Assembly: GCA_014529385.2 (NCBI GenBank)
Contig: CM043944.1
Location: 168,153,740 to 168,217,739 of the forward strand
DNA: 64,000 nucleotides
Reading direction: 5' to 3'
From: Adiantum capillus-veneris
Taxonomy: Eukaryota; Streptophyta; Polypodiopsida; Polypodiales; Pteridaceae
This document shows, one piece after another, positions 24,901 through 36,500 of this stretch. The notes under the pieces are model-generated. The model did not search any database and had not been told where the DNA came from. It saw only the letters and a list, made by a program, of their open reading frames with translations. Every line of letters begins with the position of its first letter. The first letter of the stretch is position 1. The position numbers and the translations under genes were made by a program.

Positions 24901-27900
24901 TCGATATGTAGAGAACATGGATGAAATGTATAAGTAAATCAAGCTTTCCCTAGAGAAGACTAGGGCAAAGCAAAAAAGGGCTGCTGACCGTCGTGAACTG
25001 TTGTTTTCACTTGGTGATTGGGTTCTTTTGCGGTTTGAGAAGGCCAAATTAAGGAAGATTAAGGGCAAGGAAAGGAGGTTTCCGAAGCTCAGTATGCGTT
25101 ACTATGGGCCTTTTCAAGTACTTGATAAGATCAGCAATGTTGCTTATACGTTAAAATTGTCTGACACTTGGAAATTCATTCCACATGAGTCTTCTAAGAC
25201 CCTTCGTGGGTGAAGTGCTAGAAGATATGCCCGATAAAGATCAACCTGAGGTCAAGGAACTCGATAAGATCTTGGTACCTGAGCAGATTTTGGTACATAA
25301 AGAAAGAAAAGTTAAGGGAAAAGTTACACAACGGTATTTGGTGAAGCTCAGGAACTATCCACCTATGGATGCAAAGTGGATAAAAGAGAACCAACTACGA
25401 GAGTCACCGAATGTACTGCAACTTTATCTTGAAGCCTTTGGGTTACAACCCACCTATGCCCCAACTAAACGTGCTCAAAAGAGGGGTAATGATGGAGCTA
25501 GCACATCATATGTTCGTATGGATTCAGTGCAATAGAAGTGTACATTGCTCAACAAATGTTAAAGGTATAATGCTCAGTTCTATCGTAGACAGAAATGACA
25601 AAAGTATGAGGTTTCATTTAGTCATTTGTATGTCCTTGCAAATACATGTAATGATTAAAGGGTGCTAATCACACTAAATCATCTATGGCATGTATATTTG
25701 ACATGCAATCGCGGACGTTAGCGATTTCAAGAGGGGGTATGTCACGAGTTTCACTTTTCTTTCCAAGTGAGCCAGAATCTGTTTTGGAACGAGAATCTCC
25801 TCGGTCTCTTCCACTCCTGGACTCCCTGTCCACCGGCACCTCACCTAGATCTGGGAAATTCTCTAATCTACCAATCGATTACCTTTTCCTTTCTTTCCTT
25901 GTGCCCTGGGACCTGTGGGTGGCTTCACTAGTCTCCCCTGTCCATTGGCACGTCACTCTCAATCATCGGAACCTTGAGACATACTATCATCTAACCCCCT
26001 TTCCTCTCTCTGATGAACTTGCATATGGTTCCCTTCGTTCGTCAGAACCCTCGGATGTGCTACCATCTAATTCTCTTATTGCTCCAAAACCCTGTGATGA
26101 GCTGTCATCTGGTTTCCCTAATTCATTCTCTTCACTTGAAGACTCTTGCCCTGTTGAGGTGGATACTATCCTGTCCGTAGGATAAGTCAATGAGCCGGCA
26201 TGTATTCCAAATCCTTGCTTAGCATGTCCCATAAGTCTCTGAACAGAGTCAAACTTCTGGTTTAGACAATACTCTCGAATCTCTTTTGGCAAACCGCAGC
26301 AAAACTGCTCAATCTCGTCTCTCAAAGTAACCTTCCGAGACAAAGGCATGGGCAAATAAGCATCCCAAAACCTCTGGTAGTAGTTGTCCAGTGTATCTTT
26401 CTTAGCCATTCTCAAGTGATGCCAAGTTGTGATGACATCTCTTCATATTTTTCTGATAGCCAAGTTGACGTGAAAATTTTCTTGAATTTTAACCGCGTCG
26501 CAGGTGCTTCTCTGAGTAACAACAGGGTAGATCACTATGTGTGCAGTTTCTTTCAAGATGCCGCCCTCCAGAGAAGGCGACGTCAAACTGTTGTGCAAAC
26601 TCAAGGGCTCGATGGGTGTCCTCGTAGGTTGAAAACGTCTCAAACCTGATGGCCTAATCCCTTCCTTGAACTCCTTAGTCTTCTTGCTCATCTAGTTACT
26701 GTCAAAAGAAGACGAGCTCTCCTCCTCTGAACAACTAGATGGCCTTCCATGCCTTCTAGACTCTTTGCTTTTTCTCCCCTTCCGCCGTTTTTCATCCTCT
26801 CTGAAACTAGAGGACAACAAACTATCGGAACTATCTGAAGACATCCTCCAAAAGAGTACGCTTCTTAGATCTGCTTGCCACCTCGAAACTGGACTTCCGG
26901 CCCAAATAACCAGGGAAATCCACCGATTTTCTCTTCTTCCAAGGGTGCTTCAAGCCTTTTAATATTTGGTTTATCTTCTGCTCAAGAGCTTTGTCCTCTT
27001 TCTGCGAGTACAGCTTCCGCTTTTTTGCACTCGTCTGTCCTTTCAGCTTTCCTCCCGACCTGAGAGGTAAATCAATGGCCTCACGCCATGTCACGTGACA
27101 CATCCAACCCTATGTGTCCGTGGACAAGATACAGCATGATCAGGGTTCAGTCAGTCTAGATTAGCAGTGATCTGGCACTTTTGTGAGTCTATTTGTAGAC
27201 CGTGCATGCCCAATCACTTAGCATACATGCATATCCTCCGGTTGCACACAGCATGATCATCAGTATTCCCTTCAGGATCCATCAGATTCAGTCAGGGGAA
27301 TTTTCCAGTGCATTTAGCCTATTTTCCCTATTTTTGGTATTTTCACTTATTTTTTTTAAGTGACTTTCCAACAATAGTAGGTAGGGCAATTTTGGTAAAT
27401 TAATATACAAGCAAACCCAAGTTAGCACTTTCTGGCAGAAGAGGCAGCAGGAGCACATGCTCAACAGGCACCTTCTCAACAGGACCCAGCAAGAACCTTG
27501 GCATTTTCCATTGTCGTCACTGCCAACACCCTCAAGCACCTAGCATTTTCTATTCTAGCAGTTCCTGCGTCATCAGCAACTCCAGACCCCAACGATTTAC
27601 ATCCCTTGCATCATCGCCATCAGCAGGCAGCCCTAGCGTTTCCTAATCCCAGCCAAGCTTCCCCATCTGCCAACGTTTTTACTAACGCTCAGCCCACAGT
27701 CCAGCGTTTTTGGTTTTCAGAAGCAGATACACAGCGTTTCAGCAAGCCTTAGCAGCAGACAGTTCATCCCTAGTTGGTTGCAGAAGAACCCCCATTTTCA
27801 GCCATAAAAACGCAGCCAAAACAGTCAATTTCAGCCACCCAAAACAGCCCAAAGATTTGCAGAATTTCAGCAGTTAAAAGACCACAGATTTCAGCCCTAA

Positions 27901-30237
27901 AGTTGTCGTCGTCATCGGCATAGTCCAAGTTGCATCAGTCCATTGCATACGAATTGTACCACTTTGTGTAATCAAAAGTAGACCACTCTCGCCGACGAGA
28001 GTGGGGCCTTCGGAGGAGGGTTTTACAACATCTCTGGTGTCGTATCTCTCTTCTCTCTCTATCTCTCAGTCTCATTCACTTGCACGCACAGTGTCCATTC
28101 ACTTTGTTCGTGATCATAGCACTTTCCACTAAGAACGGAAGGCTCTCCCTTCCATAAGAACTAAAAGGAACCTTGAGCACAGCTCGGAGCACTCATCTTG
28201 CGCAAAGCGCAAACAATCATTCTGCTGCACCTAACATTGGTATCAAAGCTTTGGCAGTGTTCAGTATCACTCAAGGAAAGAACCACAAGAATTTTTTTTG
28301 CTTGTTGAGGTCGCACGAACCCAAGTTTACTTGGGCGTGTCGATTGCTAATCGTGTTTTCTTGAAGAGTGACAGGAATCCCAAGAAAGAAGGGCTTGTCC
28401 AGCCTCCCCTTGTGTCTCTTTTCACTCATTGAGAGCGGACCGTACACTTAGCGGCCGGCCAATCGACGTGAGGTGGGGAAACGCAACCTTGGTGTGAGCG
28501 CAAGGCCACCAAGGGGTGCGCTCGCGGAAAAGAGTAGAACTCGGGTGAAGAAGACCTTTTTCAAACGCGGTTTGCAAGCGAAAGAAACCCTCAAGAACCT
28601 CAAGAACCAAGACCCCCAAGAACCCAAGTTCCTCGTTGACTTAAGAACCAAGACGCCCAAGAACCTAAGTTCCTCGAGAACTTAAGAACCCAAGACCACA
28701 AGAACCCACAAGACCCCACGACTACAGAATGGTCATCACTCAAAGAGGAATGGATACTTCGCTTGGAGGTGATGAGTATGAGAGAGGCGAAGAAGAATTT
28801 TCCCACCATGAGGTTTTTCTGACCCTCCCCTTTTTCCATCTACTACGACAAGGATTGCACTAACTTCTATGGAGGCTTTCGACAAGAGGATGACAGACAA
28901 AAATATGGAAGACAAAGCAAGAGATGCCGAACGAGAAGCAGAAAGAAAAGCCTACGAAGAAGACATGGCAGCCATAGAGCGCCAGTACCAAGAAAGAATT
29001 GCAACCATCGCGCGTGAGAGCGAGCAAGCACGCTTGGAAGCCAAAGCAAGACAAGCAGAATATGACCGCGAGACCACAGCAAGAATGCAAGCGATGTTAA
29101 GACCCTTTTCTCAAATGCAAGCACAGATTCAACAAGATCGGGAAAAGGAGACTCTCTCAATCTCTTCTTCTCCAAAGCATGACACACAGGATTTGCATGA
29201 TTGTGTGAAGCATGATGATGATTTGATTGAGAATGATTTGCATGATGATAAGCATGATGATTTGAATGACAAGCATAATGATTTGGATGACAAAGATAAG
29301 CATGATGATTTGCATGATCAAGATGTGATTTCTCACTAGCATGATGATTTGCATAATCAAGATGTGATTTCTCACAAGCATAATGAGTTGCATGAAGATG
29401 ATGTGATTGTTCACAAGGATGATGAGTTAGTTGATGCTTTATCTAGCTGTCACGTGACACATCCCAACCCTATGTGTCCGTCGACAAGCTACACCATAGC
29501 AGGGTTCAGTCAGTTTAGATTAGCAGTGATCTGACACTTTTGTGAGTCTATTCGTAGACCGTGCATGCCCAGTCACTTAGCATAGATGCATATCCTCCGG
29601 TTGCACACAGCATGATCATCGGAATTCCCATCAGAATCCATTAGCATTAGTTAGGGGAATTTTCCAGTGCATTTAGCCTATTTTCCTATTTATTGGGATT
29701 TTCACTTATTATTTTTAAGTGACTTTCCTACAAAAGTAGGTAGGGCAATTTTGCTAAGTTAATATATAAGCAAACTAAAGTTCACACTTTCTGGCAGAGG
29801 CAGCAGGAGCACCTTGCTCAACAGGCAACTTCTCAGCAAGACCAACCCCCACGACTACTTTGGCGTTTTCTCCACAGAAGACCTAGCGTTTTTGCATCAG
29901 ATCAGCCTTGGCGATTTGTGCACAGCAGATCAGCCCCGGCGTCATCACGACACAGCAGATCAACCTAGCGTTTTTGCATTTGCAGAACCCCAACAACAGA
30001 AGGACCAGTTTCAGCCCCTGGCGTTTTTGGATTTCAGCAGCAAATTAAGACCGGCAATATTCACCTAAAGTATAGCAGATTCAGCCCGTAAAGACCATCA
30101 GTTCTCAGCCCAAAGAAACCTCATTTTTCAGCCAAGAAAACGCAGCCAAAACAGTCATTTTCGGCCACGGAAACAATCCAGAAATTCAGCGATTAGAAGA
30201 TCTCAGATTTCAGCCATCGTCGTCGTCACCGTCCTCA

Positions 30238-30269
<32 letters not shown>

Positions 30270-33200
30270 GTCGGCATAGACCAAGTTGCATAGTCCATTG
30301 CATACGCATTGTACACCTTTGTGCAATCAAAGAATAGACCGAGAGTGGGGCCTTCGGAGGAGGGTTTTACAACCTCTCGGGTGTCGTATCTCTTCTCTCT
30401 CCTTCTCTCAGTCTCATTCACTTGCACGCACAATCCACTCACTTTGTTCGTGATCATAGCACTCTCCATAAGACGGAAAGCTCTCTCTTTCCCTAAGAAC
30501 TAAAAGGAACCTTGAGCAATAAAGATCACTAATCTTGAGAAAATACAACATTCATTCCGCTGCACCTAACATTGGTATCAGAGCTTTGGAAGTGTTCTGC
30601 ATTACTCAAGGAAAGGACCACAAGAACCACAAGAATTTTTTTTGCTTGTTGCGATCGCACGAACCCAAGTTCGACTGGGAGTGGCGATCCCTAATCGTGT
30701 TTTGTTGAAGAGTGACAAGAATCCCCAGAAAGAAGGGCTTGTCCAGCCTCCCCTTGTGTCTCTTTTCACTCATTGAGAGCGGACCGTGCACTTAGCGGTC
30801 GGCCAATCGACGTGAGGTGGAAAAAAGCAACCTTGGTGTGAGCGCAAGGCCGCCAAGGGGTGCACCCGCAGAAAGGAGTAGAACTCGGGTGAAGAGAAGA
30901 TCCTTCTCAACGCGATTTGCAAGCGAAAGAAAACCTCAAGAACCCCAAGAACCCAAAACCCTCAAGACTCAAGAACCTCAAGAACCTCGAGAACCCAAGA
31001 TTCTCACGAATCAAGGACCTCAAGAACCCAAGTTCCTCGTGAACTTAAGAACTCAAGACCCCCAAGAACCCAAGTTCCTTGTGAACTTAAGAACCCAAGA
31101 CCCCCAAGAACCCACAAGAACCCACGATTGCAGAATGATCATCACTCGAAGCGGATTGGATACTTTGCTTGGAAGTGATGAGCATGAGAGAGGCGAAGAA
31201 GAATTTTCCCCACCAGGAGGTTTTTCCGACCCTTCCCCATCTACGACAAAGATTGCACTAACTCCTATGGAGGAGTTGGACCAATAGGAGTTGGACCAAG
31301 AAAGAGAAGCAGAAAGAAAAGCCTACGAAGAAGATATGGCAGCCATCGAGCATAAGTACCAAGAACGAAGGGCAGCCATAGAAGCAGAATTTTATCGCGA
31401 GAACAAAGCTCAAATGCAAGAGTTATTGCGACTCTTTTCTCAAGCTCAGGCACAGATGCAACAAAATCGAAAAAAGGAGACTCTCTCAGTCTCTTCTTCT
31501 CCACAGCATGACACACAGGAATTGCATGAGAAGCATGATGAATGGAATGATAATGATTTGCATGATGATTTGAAGCACAATGATAAGCATGATGATTTGG
31601 ATGCCAATGATTTTCATAATGATTTGGATGAGAATGACAAGCATGATGATTTGCATGATCAAGATGTGATTTCTCACAAGCATGATGATTTGCATGATCA
31701 AGATGTGATTTCTCACAAGCATGATGAGTTGCATGAAGATGATGTGATTGTTCACAAGGATGATGTGTTAGTGGATGCTTTTCCTAGCGAAACTAACCTC
31801 GTAGATTCGATCAATCACGAAAATCCGATCTTGGCTTTCGAATCGAGGTCCAAAGAACCCCACAGGACGATTCGATCATTCAGGAAGCATCGATTTTGGG
31901 TCTCGAGCCTAGGTCCAAAGAACCCTCACAGGAAGTATTGTGTGGTCGCATGATTGATACGCACGCATTGTTCGAGTGTTTCATTCGTGACGGTTTCCTG
32001 TATTTTAGTCAGAATCGTTATGTGATCCCTTTTCCTAGGCATGACATACTGTATGTTGAGCACGTTTCTCTCATGGATGAGCACGAATGTATGCGGATTG
32101 TTCATGAAAAGCCGAAAGGTATGTAAGGAAGTCACATTCCATGTCTCTTCCTTGGCATGACATAGTTTCGCAAAGAGCACATGATAGTATGAGCACCAAG
32201 CATGGGCATTTCCATTGTGATTAGCCACAGTTGAATGATTTTGATCAAACAGAAAAGATTCGATCCCATTGTTTGCATGTGTTTGATGAACGGGTTGTCA
32301 CTCCATCTCTATGTTCATCTACATTGCATACACAATCTTTAGAGAAGACACGATTTTTTTCCTTCACTTTACATGGAATGGGTATGTTCATGGTTTTGTG
32401 TTGGAGTTGGTTTCAGGAATTTTCAGCTATGGAGATTCTTGAAGACGAAAGAAGCAGGACTCTAGACGAAGTTGACACAAGAAAGGAGATTCAGAAGACT
32501 TTGTGTCACTTTTGGCGCGGCCCAAAGAAGCAAGCGTTGCAGACCCTTACGAAGTTCAAGTACCACTCGACCCACACAGCAGAGTGGGCCGGCGAAGAGT
32601 CCCTTCCAGGATTCCGGATGCTCTTGGCGATCTCCCTCGACGCCATACAGTTCGGTACCAATACCTCACTTTGAAAAGGAGGGGATGTCACGTGACACAT
32701 CCCAACCCTATGTGTCCGTCGACAAGCTACACCATAGCAGGGTTCAGTCAGTTTAGATTAGCAGTGATCTGACACTTTTGTGAGTCTATTCGTAGACCGT
32801 GCATGCCCAGTCACTTAGCATAGATGCATACCCTCCGGTTGCACACAGCATGATCATAGGAATTCCCATCAGAATCCATTAGCATTAGTTAGGGGAATTT
32901 TTCAGTGCATTTAGCCTATTTTCCTATTTATTGGGATTTTCACTTATTATTTTTAAGTGACTTTCCTACAAAAGTAGGTAGGGCAATTTTGCTAAGTTAA
33001 TATATAAGCAAACCAAAGTTCACACTTTCTGGCAGAGGCAGCAGGAGCACCTTGCTCAACAGGCAACTTCTCAGCAAGACCAACCCCCACGACTACTTTG
33101 GCGTTTTCTCCACAGAAGACCTAGCGTTTTTGCATCAGATCAGCCTTGGCGATTTGTGCACAGCAGATCAGCCCCGGCGTCATCACGACACAGCAGATCA

Positions 33201-33475
33201 ACCTAGCGTTTTTGCATTTGCAGAACCCCAACAACAGAAGGACCAATTTCAGCCCCTAGCGTTTTTGGATTTCAGCAGCAAATTAAGACCGGCAATATTC
33301 ACCTAAAGTATAGCAGATTCAGCCCGTAAAGACCATCAGTTCTCAGCCCAAAGAAACCTCATTTTTCAGCCAAGAAAACGCAGCCAAAACAGTCATTTTC
33401 GGCCACGGAAACAATCCAGAAATTCAGCGATTAGAAGATCTCAGATTTCAGCCATCGTCGTCGTCACCGTCCTCA

Positions 33476-33507
<32 letters not shown>

Positions 33508-36500
33508 GGCATAGACCAAGTTGCATAGTCCATTGCATACGCATTGTACACCTTTGTGCAATCAAAGAATAGACCGAGAGTGAGGCCTTCGGAGGAGGGT
33601 TTTACAACCTCTCGGGTGTCGTATCTCTTCTCTCTCCTTCTCTCAGTCTCATTCACTTGCACGCACAATCCACTCACTTTGTTCGTGATCATAGCACTCT
33701 CCATAAGACAGAAAGCTCTCTCTTTCCCTAAGAACTAAAAGGAACCTTGAGCAATAAAGATCACTAATCTTGAGAAAATACAACATTCATTCCGTTGCAC
33801 CTAACACTAGCGAAGCTAACCTCGTTGTAGATTCGAACAATCACGAAGAACCGATCTTGGCTTTCTAGTCGAGGTCCAAAGAACCCCCACAGAACGATTC
33901 GATCATTCAGGAAGAACCGATCTTGGCTCTCGAGCCTAGGTCCAAAGAACCATCACAAAAAGTATTATGTGTTCGCATGATTGATACGCACGCATTGTTC
34001 GAATGTTTCATTCGTGATCGTTCCCTGTATTTTAGTCAGCATCATTATGCGATCCCTTTTCCTAGGCATGACATACTGTATGTTGAGAACGTTTCACTCA
34101 TGGATGAGCACGAATGTATGCGGATTTTTCATGAAAAGCTGAAAAGTATGTATGTCAGGAAGTCATGTTCCATGTCTCTTCCTTGGTATGACACAATTTC
34201 CGAACGAGCACATGAAAGTGTGAGCACCAAGCGTGGGCATTTCCGTTGTAAATTGCCACAGTTGATTGCTCTAGATCATAAGAGAAAGATTCGATCTCAT
34301 TGTTTGCATGTGTTGGATGAACGGGTTGTCACTCCGTCTCTTTGTTCATCTACATTGCATGCACAGTCTTTGAGGAAGACAAGATTTTTCCACTCACTTT
34401 ACATGGAATAGGTATGTTCATGGTTTGTGTTGGAAGTGGTTTCAGGAATTTTCAGCCAGGGAGATTCTTGAAGAAGAAAGAAGCATGACTAAAGACAAAG
34501 TTGAAGCATCGAAGGAACCACAGAAGACTTTGTGTCGCTTTCGGCGCGGCCCAGAGAAGCAAGCGTTGCAGACCTTTATGAAGTTCAAGTACTGCACGAC
34601 CCACACATCAGAGTGGGCCGACGAAGAGTCCCTTCCAAGATTCCGGATGCTATTGGCGATCTCCCTCGACGCCATACAATTCGGTACCAGTACCTCACTT
34701 TGAAAAGGAGGGGATGTCACGTGACACATCCAACCCTATGTGTCCGAAGACAAGATACAGCATGATCAGGGTTCAGTCAGTCTAGATTAGCAGTGATCTG
34801 GCACTTTTGTGAGTCTATTTGTAGACCGTGCATGCCCAATCACTTAGCATACATGCATATCCTCCGGTTGCACACAGCATGATCATCAGTATTCCCTTCA
34901 GGATCCATCAGATTCAGTCAGGGGAATTTTCCAGTGCATTTAGCCTATTTTCCCTATTTTTGGTATTTTCACTTATTTTTTTTAAGTGACTTTCCAACAA
35001 TAGTAGGTAGGGCAATTTTGGTAAATTAATATACAAGCAAACCCAAGTTAGCACTTTCTGGCAGAAGAGGCAGCAGGAGCACATGCTCAACAGGCACCTT
35101 CTCAACAGGACCCAGCAAGAACCTTGGCATTTTCCATTGTCGTCACTGCCAACACCCTCAAGCACCTAGCATTTTCTATTCTAGCAGTTCCTGCGTCATC
35201 AGCAACTCCAGACCCCAACGATTTACATCCCTTGCATCATCGCCATCAGCAGGCAGCCCTAGCGTTTCCTAATCCCAGCCAAGCTTCCCCATCTGCCAAC
35301 GTTTTTACTAACGCTCAGCCCACAGTCCAGCGTTTTTGGTTTTCAGAAGCAGATACACAGCGTTTCAGCAAGCCTTAGCAGCAGACAGTTCATCCCTAGT
35401 TGGTTGCAGAAGAACCCCCATTTTCAGCCATAAAAACGCAGCCAAAACAGTCAATTTCAGCCACCCAAAACAGCCCAAAGATTTGCAAAATTTCAGCAGT
35501 TAGAAGACCACAGATTTCAGCCCTAAAGTTGTCGTCATCATCGGCATAGTCCAAGTTGCATCAGTCCATTGAATACGCATTGTACCACTTTGTGCAATCA
35601 AAAGTAGACCACTCTCGCCGACGAGAGTGGGGCCTTCGGAGGAGGGTTTTACAACATCTCTGGTGTCGTATCTCTCTTCTCTCTCTATCTCTCAGTCTCA
35701 TTCACTTGCACGCACAGTGTCCATTCACTTTGTTCGTGATCATAGCACTTTCCACTAAGAACAGAAGGCTCTCCCTTCCATAAGAACTAAAGGGAACCTT
35801 GAGCACAGTTCGGAGCACTCATCTTGAGCAAAGCGCAAACAATCATACTGTTGCACCTAACATTGGTATCAAAGCTTTGGCAGTGTTCAGTATCACTCAA
35901 GGAAAGAACCACAAGAATTTTTTTGCTTGTTGAGGTCGCACGAACCCAAGTTTACTTGGGCGCGTCGATTCCTAATTGTGTTTTGTTGAAGAGTGACAGG
36001 AATCCAAAGAAAGAAGGGCTTGTCCAGCCTCCCCTTGTGTCTCTTTTCACTCGTTGAGAGCGGACCGTGCACTTAGCGGCCGGCCAATCGACGTGAGGTG
36101 GGGAAAAGCAACATTGGTGTGAGTGCAAGGCTGCCAAGGGGTGCGCCCGCGGAAAAGAGTAGAACTCGGGTGAAGAGAGAAGACCCTTCTCAAACGCGGT
36201 TTGCAAGCGAAAGAAAACCTCAAGAACCTCAAGAACCAAGACCCCCAAGAACCCAAGTTCCTCGTGGACTTAAGAACCAAGACCCCCAAGAACCCCAAGT
36301 TCCTCGGGAACTTAAGAACCCAAGACCACAAGAACCCACAAGACCCCACGACTACAGAATGGTCACCACTCAAAGCGGAATGGATACTTCAATTGGAGGT
36401 GATGAGCATGAGAGAGGCGAAGAAGAATTTTCCCCACCAAGAGTTTTTTCTAACCCTCTATTTCTGCCTAGGAGGTTTTTCTCTCTCTATCTCTCAGTCT

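Larger units (their letters stand above)
29448..33806 (+). mobile_element. B-inner: complete non-autonomous family-B element, TSD CTAGC
   Basis: 4359 bp with two LTRs (29448-30571 and 32696-33806), primer-binding site at 30572, polypurine tract GAAAAGGAGGGGA at 32683-32695 and target duplication CTAGC at 29443-29447 and 33807-33811. It is inserted in the coding tract of B-outer. The interior of about 2.1 kb has no pol genes. Confidence 0.93.

Noticed and set aside
29157-29414. Hydrophobic minus-strand frames opposite the His/Asp tract (also 31486-31755 and 39382-39699), which look like membrane proteins
   Set aside because: They are complements of the GATGAT-type repeat. The His/Asp frame is conserved with flanking protein blocks and the opposite frame is not.
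29200-31770. CRISPR-like look of the regular GATGATTTGCATGATCAAGATG repeats
   Set aside because: The units are contiguous coding repeats without unique spacers, in a plant LTR element.
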